From NCBI GenBank assembly GCA_050485785.1, contig JBJHCA010000015.1, positions 1 through 50,236 on the forward strand: a stretch of 50,236 nt of DNA, in the 5' to 3' direction. This DNA comes from JBJHCA01 sp050485785. GTDB taxonomy: Bacteria > Bacteroidota > Bacteroidia > Chitinophagales > Saprospiraceae. Position 1 is the first letter of the stretch. Every line of letters starts with the position of its first letter. Below, in pieces: positions 7,919 through 16,800 of this stretch. The position numbers and the translations under genes were made by a program. The notes below the pieces were generated by a model. That model searched no databases and was not told the DNA's origin. It saw only the letters and a list, made by a program, of their open reading frames with translations.

Positions 7919-8635
7919 TCATTGAGCCAGACAACGTTTATACATACTGATGGTGTTTTCCAGGCCAAAATAGAGTGCGTCGCAAATGAGAGCATGGCCA
8001 ATGGATACTTCATCCAGCCGTGGAAGCTTGGCATTGAGCCAGCGGAGATTTCTGAGGTTGAGGTCGTGCCCGGCATTAATGCCTATACCAAGCTCTGATG
8101 CTGCCTGTGCCGTTTCGATGTAAGGCCTTATTGCTTCATTGCGGTCTTGCTCATATTCATGGGCGTATGGACCGGTATACAATTCAATTCGGTCAATGCC
8201 TGCCGCAGCAGCATAGTGCATCATCTCAGGCCGTGCATTCACAAACACAGATACTCTTATATCGTGTTCATGAAGCTTTCCCGTAATGTCAGTCAGTAAA
8301 CCTTGATGTTTTCTGATATCCCAGCCTTCATCGCTGGTGAGTGCGTCCGGGGCATCAGGTACCAGGGTGCATTGATGGGGCTTGCAGTCTGTAACCAGTT
8401 TCATAAAATCCGGTGTGGGGTTGCCTTCAATGTTGAACTCCGTGGTAACCACTTTATTCAACGGCATGATGTCGTCATAGCGAATGTGACGTTGATCGGG
8501 TCTGGGATGCACGGTAATTCCATCGGCCCCGAATGCTTCGCAATCGGCAGCCACTTTCAGTAGATTGGGCTTATTTTGCCCGCGGGCATTTCGGATGAGC
8601 GCTACTTTATTGATGTTTACACTGAGACGACACAT
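7919..8635 (-). CDS. pdxJ: Pyridoxine 5'-phosphate synthase
   Basis: PdxJ condenses 1-deoxy-D-xylulose 5-phosphate with 3-amino-2-oxopropyl phosphate to give pyridoxine 5'-phosphate, the last ring-forming step of DXP-dependent vitamin B6 synthesis. The TIM-barrel protein begins with LSVNINKVALIRNARG, followed by GADGITVHPRPDQRHIRYDDI, EFNIEGNP, CTLVPD, IELYTGPYA, GINAGHDL and the EVSIGHALI phosphate-binding end. The length of 238 residues is normal. I chose the ATG at 8633-8635, because a well-spaced promoter lies just upstream and the longer frame has an unrelated, low-complexity N-terminus. Confidence 0.95.
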   Translation of the reverse strand: MCRLSVNINKVALIRNARGQNKPNLLKVAADCEAFGADGITVHPRPDQRHIRYDDIMPLNKVVTTEFNIEGNPTPDFMKLVTDCKPHQCTLVPDAPDALTSDEGWDIRKHQGLLTDITGKLHEHDIRVSVFVNARPEMMHYAAAAGIDRIELYTGPYAHEYEQDRNEAIRPYIETAQAASELGIGINAGHDLNLRNLRWLNAKLPRLDEVSIGHALICDALYFGLENTISMYKRCLAQ

Positions 8636-8652
8636 AACTTTTGATATTTTTG

Positions 8653-8682
8653 CAAAAGTAATGGAAATAGGTCTGAGACAAA
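8653..8682 (-). promoter_or_regulatory. Bacteroidota-type promoter of pdxJ
   Basis: On the minus strand TTTG (8682-8679), an 18-bp spacer and TACTTTTG (8660-8653) match the -33/-7 consensus. The predicted transcript starts a few bases before 8645 and excludes the upstream in-frame start codons, supporting the PdxJ start at 8635. Confidence 0.65.
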
Positions 8683-8725
8683 CTGAAATTAAATAGGTTT
8701 GCTCGCAAGCATTTAAAGCAGATTC

Positions 8726-9094
8726 ATGAGATTCCCGATCATATTGTTTATCATTGTGTGTTGTGCAGCATGTTCCGACTCTTATTACAAAGAGCATTTA
8801 TTCCGGAGCTGGAAGTTGGAATCCCAGCGTGGGGAAGGTGCCATCCAACAGAGTCAGCTCGAAATCGATGATGTGGAAATCGATTTTTCCGATCATTACA
8901 CTTACCGGTATAACAGCATGAACACTTATGAGGAAACCGGAAACTTTTCTGTTGAAGGTACACACTTGATCACTTATCCCCGGGACGATCAACCCAGATA
9001 TTTTGAGATCAAACACATTTCTGAAGATAGTTTGGTACTCATTATGCAGGATGAAGGAAGGGAAATGATCTGGAAATTTGTGCCCCAAAAATAA
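8726..9094 (+). CDS. Small lipoprotein, lipocalin-like
   Basis: The 122-residue protein starts with a short hydrophobic stretch (RFPIILFIIVCC) and a lipobox-like CAACSDS, so Cys16 or one of the Cys just before it is probably lipidated. The Asp close behind the Cys is compatible with surface-exposure signals of Bacteroidota lipoproteins, though that signal is poorly defined. The mature part (LFRSWKLES, YRYNSMNTYEETGNFSVEGTHLI, RYFEIKHISEDSLVLIM) has the strand pattern of the lipocalin-like DUF4923/DUF5004-type small lipoproteins. The function is unknown. A TAGGTTTG -7-like box lies at 8694-8701. It diverges from pdxJ. Confidence 0.7.
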   Translation: MRFPIILFIIVCCAACSDSYYKEHLFRSWKLESQRGEGAIQQSQLEIDDVEIDFSDHYTYRYNSMNTYEETGNFSVEGTHLITYPRDDQPRYFEIKHISEDSLVLIMQDEGREMIWKFVPQK

Positions 9095-9202
9095 AATTGG
9101 CCAAAACCATTCAAACTGCTATTTTAATAAGGAAATGCGCAAAAATTTTCCGATTTTTGCATCCGGGCTATTTCAATTCTTAAAACCTTTTTCTTTCTTT
9201 TT

Positions 9203-12200
9203 ATGAAACGACTTTTTCTTCCTGTATTGGCGCTGGCTTTTACCTGGAATGCTTTTGGACAAATGTTGCCTTATAAACAGGGCGAGCTGCTCATACAGAT
9301 GGAGTACCGTGCTTCAGTGTATGACCTGGTACAGCAGTTTCAGTATTTTGAAGGCCATGCAACCGGGTTACAGGTTTTGGCACAGGTAGTGGAGTCCTCC
9401 CGAATATGGCTTTTGGTGTTCGACTTTACGGTAACTGATCAGCGTGAGCTGGCCGCTGCATTGCGCAGACATCAGGATGTAATGGTTGTACAGAATAATC
9501 ACTTTGTTCATGACCGGGGAAACACCCCCAATGATCCCAATTTTAGTTCGCAGTGGCACCACGTAAATATTCAAAGCGAAGATGCATGGGATATCACCAC
9601 AGGTGGAACTACTGCACTGGGCGATGAAATTGTGGTTGCCGTACTGGACGACGGGATTAATCTCAATCATCCTGACCTGGCCGCCAATTTATGGATCAAC
9701 GTGAATGAAATAGCCGGAAACGGAATAGATGATGACGGCAATGGCTACATTGACGATATTTATGGCTGGAATACCAGCAATAACACGCCCAATGTAGGCA
9801 CCGGTGGCAGCCATGGAACACCGGTAAGCGGTATGATTGGTGCAGTGGGTAACAACAACATCGGCATTGTGGGTGCCAACTGGGATGTGAAAATAATGAC
9901 CATCAGAAGAGGTAGCACTACTGAGGCAGGAGTGTTGAGTGCTTATGCCTATCCTCTCATCATGCGGAGGATGTATAATCAGACCAATGGCAGCCTTGGA
10001 GCCTTTGTGGTAGCCACTAATGCATCCTGGGGAATTGACTACGGCCAGCCGGCCAATGCACCGCTATGGTGTGCTTTTTACGACACACTGGGCCTGGAGG
10101 GAATTCTGAACTGCGGAGCAACAACCAATTCCAATCTGAATGTCGATTTGGTTGGTGACTTACCCACCGCCTGCCCCAGTGATTTCATGATAGGGGTAAC
10201 GGCAACCAATAACAATGACATCAGAACTTTTTCAGGTTACGGTCTTACTACAATAGCCCTGGGTGCACCGGGTGCCAGCGTGGTAACTACCAATAGCTCC
10301 GGCGGGCACTCAGCCACCTCCGGCACTTCGTTTGCATCACCACTTACAGCAGGAGTGATTGCCCTGATGTACAGCGCTCCCTGCCCGACCATCATAGAGT
10401 TGGCAAAGTCAGATCCTCCTCAGGCGGCATTGCAAATGAAAACATACCTGATTGAAGGTGTAGATCAGACCCCTCAGCTCTTGAATGAAACCTACTCTGG
10501 TGGAAGGCTGAATTCATTCAACAGTGTCAATCTGGTAATGCAGAATTGTTCTGACTGTCCTGCACCATTTTCAGTGGCAGCCAATGAAGTTGATATATCT
10601 TCAGCCAGTGTTAGCTGGAATCAGCTGGCCGGAGTGGATACAGTCAATATACGCTACCGTGTTCAGGGTGCAGCAGACTGGATAGTGGTGAACCACGTCA
10701 CTTCACCATATGACTTTTCGGGGCTTTTGAGCTGCACTGTGTATGAATATGCTTTTCAGCCGGTTTGTACAATGATAGACAGTGTGGAAGTGGATACGGT
10801 GTTTGATTTTGGTATGACCAACACATTTAAAACAGACGGCTGCTGTGACCTGCCTGCCGATTTTGCCATCGTCAGCTACGACAGTACCACGGTGTACTTT
10901 CAATGGGGTGACGTTACCGCAGCCCAAAATTTTGTGGTCGAGTACAAAGAAGCCGAAAGTACTGCCTGGATCACGTATAACATACAACCCGGCACTGCCT
11001 ATCAGATCGGTGATTTGCTGCCTTGTACCGAATACGAAGTCAGGTTGTACACAGACTGTGATACGGCTTCCAGTTCAACAACCGACATTTTTTCATTTGT
11101 TACTAAGGGTTGCGGAGCTTGTATTGACTTAACCTACTGCCTGCATGAGGGCGGTTCTACAGAAGATGAATGGATAGCTCAGGTGCAGGTTGGAGACCTG
11201 AGTCATACCAGCGGTCCCAGTGACGGATATATGGATTATACCGGTGAAGTGGCCACTGACCTGGCCATGGGAGGAACTTATCAGATCACAGTTACCCCGG
11301 GCTTCTCAGGCACCAGCTGGAATCAGGTGCACAGGGTCTGGATCGATTACAACCAAAACGGAGAGTTTGAAGCCTCCGAACTGGTAATGGGTAATACAAC
11401 ACCTACGAGCCAGCCGGTAACCGGCAGCTTTACAGTACCCACCAATATACCTACTGGCATTACCAGAATGCGGGTAGCCATGCGATACAACAGTGCACCG
11501 GCCCCTTGCGGGTCATATGCTTACGGTGAGGTTCTCGATTTTTGCGTCAACATTGTTTCGGGCTTTGATTGCTCTGCTCCTCAGGTAATTGAACTGGAAG
11601 AAACCGACTTCAGCTCAATCTCATTGTCCTGGTCCGAAGCCTTGAATGCAGAACAATACGAAGTTCACTTCAGGCAAGTAGGTGTCAGCTCATGGACAAC
11701 CATTGTAGTTCAGGATATTGAAGCCTTTCTGGGTGACCTGAATGATTGTACTTCCTACGAATTCAGACTGCGTACATTATGTGAATCGCCATTTGTCAGC
11801 GGTTTGTCTCCTATCCATGTTTTCAGCACAGAGTGTTACCCTTGTGAGCAGAATGTTTTGCCCGACACATTTGATGTGAGCTCTACCTCAGCGGGTATTT
11901 TCTGGGAACCGGTTGAGTTTGCCACCTCCTACAGGGTTCAGTACCGTCAGGCTGGAGCTGCCTCATGGGCACTGATCAATACCACTTCCACGTCAGTTAT
12001 TATTCCCAATCTGGTTGAATGCACCGATTATGAAGCCAGGGTTCGCGCTACATGCAGCAATACGGATGGTGAATACACGCAGGAGATCGGATTCACTACG
12101 GCATGTTTGGAGTCTTCCGCCTCCGTCCCTGCAGAGTTGGGAGCGGTTAAAGTATATCCTGTTCCCGCTACGGATAAGTTTACCATTGCCTATACGCTCA

Positions 12201-12394
12201 GGTCGGCTACGGTAGTAAGGCTCGAAGTGTATACGGTAACCGGACAAAGAGTTATCCATAATAATTATGGCAATTTACCTGAAGGAGATGGTCATTTTAC
12301 GCTGAACAGGGATCAACTGGGAGGTGCTGGAATTTACTTTATCCGGATTTTTACGGACAGGGGTTCATGGAGTACACGTGTTGTGATGTTGTAA
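9203..12394 (+). CDS. Secreted subtilisin-like protease with FN3, GEVED and T9SS type A tail
   Basis: This 1063-residue T9SS cargo protein has a signal peptide at 1-20 (ending NAFGQ), then a short propeptide-like region. The S8 peptidase domain spans about 120-390: catalytic Asp149 in VAVLDDGI, His204 in GSHGTPVSG and Ser376 in SGTSFASP; Asn309 may be the oxyanion residue. FN3-like modules lie near 455-540, 547-635, 795-880 and 885-970, each opening near a Cys. A GEVED domain (about 640-785, WIDYNQNGEFE to EVLDFCVNI) lies between them. The C-terminal 80 residues (VYPVPATDKFTI to GIYFIRIFT) are a type A sorting domain. Probable role: cell-surface or extracellular protein degradation. Confidence 0.93.
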   Translation: MKRLFLPVLALAFTWNAFGQMLPYKQGELLIQMEYRASVYDLVQQFQYFEGHATGLQVLAQVVESSRIWLLVFDFTVTDQRELAAALRRHQDVMVVQNNHFVHDRGNTPNDPNFSSQWHHVNIQSEDAWDITTGGTTALGDEIVVAVLDDGINLNHPDLAANLWINVNEIAGNGIDDDGNGYIDDIYGWNTSNNTPNVGTGGSHGTPVSGMIGAVGNNNIGIVGANWDVKIMTIRRGSTTEAGVLSAYAYPLIMRRMYNQTNGSLGAFVVATNASWGIDYGQPANAPLWCAFYDTLGLEGILNCGATTNSNLNVDLVGDLPTACPSDFMIGVTATNNNDIRTFSGYGLTTIALGAPGASVVTTNSSGGHSATSGTSFASPLTAGVIALMYSAPCPTIIELAKSDPPQAALQMKTYLIEGVDQTPQLLNETYSGGRLNSFNSVNLVMQNCSDCPAPFSVAANEVDISSASVSWNQLAGVDTVNIRYRVQGAADWIVVNHVTSPYDFSGLLSCTVYEYAFQPVCTMIDSVEVDTVFDFGMTNTFKTDGCCDLPADFAIVSYDSTTVYFQWGDVTAAQNFVVEYKEAESTAWITYNIQPGTAYQIGDLLPCTEYEVRLYTDCDTASSSTTDIFSFVTKGCGACIDLTYCLHEGGSTEDEWIAQVQVGDLSHTSGPSDGYMDYTGEVATDLAMGGTYQITVTPGFSGTSWNQVHRVWIDYNQNGEFEASELVMGNTTPTSQPVTGSFTVPTNIPTGITRMRVAMRYNSAPAPCGSYAYGEVLDFCVNIVSGFDCSAPQVIELEETDFSSISLSWSEALNAEQYEVHFRQVGVSSWTTIVVQDIEAFLGDLNDCTSYEFRLRTLCESPFVSGLSPIHVFSTECYPCEQNVLPDTFDVSSTSAGIFWEPVEFATSYRVQYRQAGAASWALINTTSTSVIIPNLVECTDYEARVRATCSNTDGEYTQEIGFTTACLESSASVPAELGAVKVYPVPATDKFTIAYTLRSATVVRLEVYTVTGQRVIHNNYGNLPEGDGHFTLNRDQLGGAGIYFIRIFTDRGSWSTRVVML

Positions 12395-12472
12395 TATTGA
12401 TATCATTTTGTGGGCTTCGTTCCACTCGCTGTGAAGGAATAGGCTGAATAGCTTCAAAGTTTTTACTTTTAC

Positions 12473-12503
12473 AGATGGATCTCAATCGGGGTCCATCTTT
12501 TTT
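12473..12503 (+). terminator. Terminator hairpin ending at the permease start codon
   Basis: AGATGGA (12473-12479) and TCCATCT (12492-12498) form a 7-bp stem with a 12-nt loop, followed by TTTTTT up to 12503. The next base begins the ATG of the permease gene. It would terminate the protease transcript, or act as a leader structure for the permease. Confidence 0.6.
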
Positions 12504-13802
12504 ATGGGCACTACCTGGTTTATAGCAAAGCGATTAATACTGAGCAGCCGGTCTCAGTTTACCTCATTTATATTGAGGATGGGTATTGCCGGTGTGGCTG
12601 TAAGCATTGCCGTTATGATTGTCAGTACCGGGGTTGCCCGCGGATTTCAGACGGAAATCAGCCAGAAAGTATTCAGCTTTTGGGGGCATCTGCATTTTAC
12701 GCATTTTCAGTCATTCCGCTCTTTGGAAAGCTATCCCCTCAACCTCGCCGATGTGGATACCGAAGTACTGATGCCCGGCCCGGTCAGGTATCATCACACA
12801 CCGGGATTTCTGGGTCGTGAATTCGATGCTTTAAGCTATGATCGTTATACACGAGGCGGAGTGGCACATATTCAACAGTTTGCCTACAAACCGGGAATAT
12901 TACGCACGCGCGAACTGATGGATGGCCTCATTATGAAAGGCCTGACCTATGATCTTTACCGGCCGTTGTTGGAGACGTTTGTAACAGAAGGTGTTGTACC
13001 CGTTTATACCGATACGGCAACCAGCCCGTTGATCATGATTTCGGAATCCACTGCCCGCAGACTCTCATTGCAGGTAGGTGACCGCGTGCGCGGGTATTTT
13101 GCCGATGGCAGGGATGAACTGGTGCGCAACCTCGAGGTAACTGCAATTTACAAAACCGGAATTGAAGAACACGACAGTCGATATTTTATAGGAGATCTCA
13201 ATCTTATCAGAAACATTAATCAGTGGGAACCCGGGCAAACAGGAGGCTTTGAGATATTTCTGGACAACTTTCAGGATTTGAGGCCCATCTACGAGCACTT
13301 GTACTACGAGATCACTGAGCCCACACAGTATGTGTCATCCATTCAGTCTGTTTTTCCCAATCTGTTTGGATGGTTGCAGTTGCAACGCACCAATGAGCAG
13401 GTCATTTTTCTGCTTATGCTGATGGTAGCCGTTATCAATATGTGCACGGCACTGCTCATTCTCATAATGGAGCACAGCCGTCATATTGGAATTTTCAAAA
13501 CACTGGGTATGGCTGGTGCCGGCATAAAAAGGATATTTTTGGTGTATGCTGCCATTGTAGTGATAGCAGGGCAGGGGCTGGGCAATTTAGCCGGCTTGCT
13601 GTTCAGCTATCTTCAGCAGCGATATCAGTTTATCACCCTTCCCGAAGAAGCATACTACCTGAGTTATGCACCGGTCCATGTTGAATGGCCGGTTTTGTTA
13701 CTCATTAATTTTCTGGCCTTTGTGGCAATCATGCTCAGCTTGTTCTTACCCCTGGCCTGGGTAAGTCGCATTAGGGAGATCAAGGTTTTGAGATTTCATT
13801 AG
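12504..13802 (+). CDS. FtsX/LolC-E-like ABC transporter permease
   Basis: The 432-residue protein has the MacB/LolCE layout: one N-terminal membrane helix (about residues 25-47, MGIAGVAVSIAVMIVSTGVA), a large periplasmic domain (about 50-290), then three helices (about 295-320, 345-370, 395-420) forming the FtsX domain. The N-terminal FIAKRLILSS block is conserved in LolC/E-type permeases and supports this start, although it directly follows a T tract. Relatives extract lipoproteins from the inner membrane or export envelope stress compounds, with a separate ATPase. No ATPase gene is nearby, so the partner must be elsewhere. Confidence 0.87.
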   Translation: MGTTWFIAKRLILSSRSQFTSFILRMGIAGVAVSIAVMIVSTGVARGFQTEISQKVFSFWGHLHFTHFQSFRSLESYPLNLADVDTEVLMPGPVRYHHTPGFLGREFDALSYDRYTRGGVAHIQQFAYKPGILRTRELMDGLIMKGLTYDLYRPLLETFVTEGVVPVYTDTATSPLIMISESTARRLSLQVGDRVRGYFADGRDELVRNLEVTAIYKTGIEEHDSRYFIGDLNLIRNINQWEPGQTGGFEIFLDNFQDLRPIYEHLYYEITEPTQYVSSIQSVFPNLFGWLQLQRTNEQVIFLLMLMVAVINMCTALLILIMEHSRHIGIFKTLGMAGAGIKRIFLVYAAIVVIAGQGLGNLAGLLFSYLQQRYQFITLPEEAYYLSYAPVHVEWPVLLLINFLAFVAIMLSLFLPLAWVSRIREIKVLRFH

Positions 13803-13864
13803 GCAAATTTTTGGTTTTACCAATAATTATCTGCCCATTACTGTGACTTTACCCAACGAAAGGG

Positions 13865-13872
13865 TATTTTTG
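13865..13872 (+). promoter_or_regulatory. Candidate -7 element of the giant Ig-repeat gene
   Basis: TATTTTTG fits TAnnTTTG and lies 16 bp before the ATG at 13888. No clear -33 element is seen. If real, it places the transcript start after the earlier in-frame ATG at 13843 and so supports the later start. Confidence 0.35.
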
Positions 13873-13887
13873 GTAAAATATTTCACG

Positions 13888-16800
13888 ATGCACAGATTTC
13901 TACACGCCTTTGTATTTCTTGTGGTTATGTCATCTGGATTGTTGGCTCAGCCCATCAACAACCTATGCTTTGATGCCATCCCTTTTAGTGATACCTGTTC
14001 GGCACCGGGTTTTTTCAGCAATATAGATGCCACGGAAAGCATCATTTCTCCACTGCCGCCATTTCAGACACCTGCATGCTGGAATGGATCACAAAGAGAT
14101 GTGTGGTTCACTTTTTTCACCACTGACACGCTGCTGGATGTTGAAATAACAGTGTCGGGCAGCCCGGATATGGGCACTATTGTCAATCCCCAGATTGCCC
14201 TGTATCGCGGAGGCTGTGATCCGGGCATTGGCACCCTGCTGCTGATTGAGGGTTGTATAGCCGCATCACCCGGCTCAGGAGAAGCAACACTGGTAGTTAC
14301 CGGACTCGAAGAGTTTTCCCAGTATTTTATCAGGGTAAACGACTATTCACTTGGGGCTGGGTCCAACGAAGGTACTTTCCAACTCTGCGTTATCCCTTAC
14401 GAAGGCCCAACCGGCATCGATTGCAATGACCCGGTTGAAGTCTTGTCACTGCCGTTCAGTCAGCAAAACATGACTACCTGCGGGCTCGAGAACACATACA
14501 CTTCTTCACCATGTAACACGGATACCTACCTCAGTGGGGAGGACATAGTATTTACTTATACCCCGTCTACAAACGAATGTGTTAATATAAGTGTAACCAA
14601 TACAAGCGGCTATGCAGGCATTCACGTGTTTACTAACTGCCCTGATGCTCCGGGAGCCTGTGTGGGTTCTGCCGTGTCAGTACCCGGCAACCCAACGCTG
14701 AATCAATTGCAGCTCAATGCCAATGCCACCTATTACATTGTGGTTAGCACCAATGCCGGTCCCGGCCCGTCGTGTACGGATTTTAATATCAGCATCACCA
14801 ATGTGCCATGCCCACCGCCAACAGCAGCCGATGCAGTCAATGCTTTTCCACTTTGCCAGGCTTACGTGGATGCCTTTGGCGGCAATCCCTGCTTCCAAAC
14901 CGGCGGCGTGGGCAATGTGCAGGATTTGAACATAGTAAATCGTGGTTGTTTTTTCAACAATGAGGATGATGCTTTCTGGTTTTATGTCACCATTTCAGCA
15001 CCCGGTCAGTTTATGTTTACAGCCAGTATGAACCCTGCATCCGATGTTGATTTTAATGTTTGGGGGCCGTTCACCAGTTTCCAACAGGCATTAATTGAAC
15101 TGCCAACTGCAGAACCTATAAGGAGTTCGTGGGCAGGTGGATCAGTACCCACAGGCCTCATCAACTTTCATCCGGTGACGGGACTTCCCATTTTGGATAC
15201 CTGGGATTGCCAGGGAAATAATGACAGCTGGGTGATGCCCATTGATGTTCAGGTGGGGGAGGTTTACCTGGTTTTGCTTGATGATTGGATCAATCAGAGT
15301 ATCGGATGCATGAGCGTTGACTTCTCCAATTCCACCTGTGAGTTCAGCTGTGATGATCTGCTGGCGTTTTATCCGCTCAATGATACGCTTGTTTGTGCCG
15401 GTGAACTCCTGTCTATAGGTGATCCTGATTTCCCTTTGCCGCCATATACCGATACAACAATTGTATGGTCGCCGGCTTCGGGTTTATCCTGCACTGATTG
15501 TCCCAACCCGCAGGTGATTCCATCCCAGTCAACGTTTTATGTCTGGACAGTGACCAATGATCTGTTTTCCATATCTGATACGGTATTTATAGATGTGATC
15601 ACTGAAGTTGTAGCCACTACAAACATCGTTACTACCGACATTTGTCAGGGAGAAAGTGTCCAGTTGAGTGCTGCCGGTGGAACTTCTTTTTTGTGGTCAC
15701 CTTCTATGGGCCTCAGTTGTACTGATTGCCCAAATCCTGTGGCCATGCCCACTGACACCATTACTTATATGGTGGAGGTGTCGGCACCTTGCGGAATTGA
15801 TACTGCGTACGTAACTATTAATACCCAGGCTGCTATGGTTGATTTTGGTACAGACATTATTTACTTGTGCAAAAATGAAACCCAGCAGCTCAATATTGCC
15901 ACCGCAGGAAGCGGAGGCAGTGGTTTATCTATCAGCCCGCAAATCGGGTTAAATTGCTACAATTGCACGGATCCCGTATTTGATCACAACAGCACGGTTA
16001 CCTATGTGGCCTCTTTCAATACTGCCGGGTGTACTGTGTATGATACTCTAACTGTTCGCATTGACTCACTACCGCAAGCCAATTTTATCAGTGATTCGAC
16101 CATTTGTGCCGGAGAATTTATCATCCTGTCTTATACCCAGCTTACTCCTCAGGGTGCATATCCCGACATTCAGTTTCAGTGGTCACCGCCACCTTCTCCA
16201 CCAGGAGTTATGTATATATCTTCCAATACCCAGGATAACAACATTATTGTCATTCTGAATGAAACCACTACATTCATCAGAACGATGACGCAAAATGCCT
16301 GTTCTCAATCGGATACAGTGACCATAACCGTGGAACAGGCTTCCGAAATTACCATAACCCCCTCTGCAGCTTCAATATGTCCGGGTCAACCGGTTTCACT
16401 TTCAGCAACCTCCAACAATCCCGATGCGGAATTCACCTGGTCTCCTTCCACCGGCTTAAGTTGTACTGATTGCCCCAATCCCGTTGCCAGCCCAATGAGT
16501 ACTACAACTTATACTGTAGAGAGTGGCAGCGGAAATTGTGCCGGACAAGCTACCATAACCATTGAAATAGTTGAGCCTGAGCTGGAGCTCATCAGCGATA
16601 CTCAGATCTGCGAAGGTGAAAGTATACAGATCGGGGTAGTGAATGATCCCAATACTTCCTATTCATGGGTTAGTAGCACCGGTGTTCCCGTTCCTGCAGT
16701 GGGTAACCCGGTTGTAACGCCAAATCAAACCACTACATATACGCTGACGGCAACCCAGGGCGATTGTTCAGTTTCTGAGTCCGTTACCATTACGGTGCTT

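Noticed and set aside
7919..8797. Longer pdxJ product starting at 8797
   Set aside because: The extra 54 residues are not PdxJ-like, overlap the divergent lipoprotein gene, and lie upstream of a well-matched promoter.
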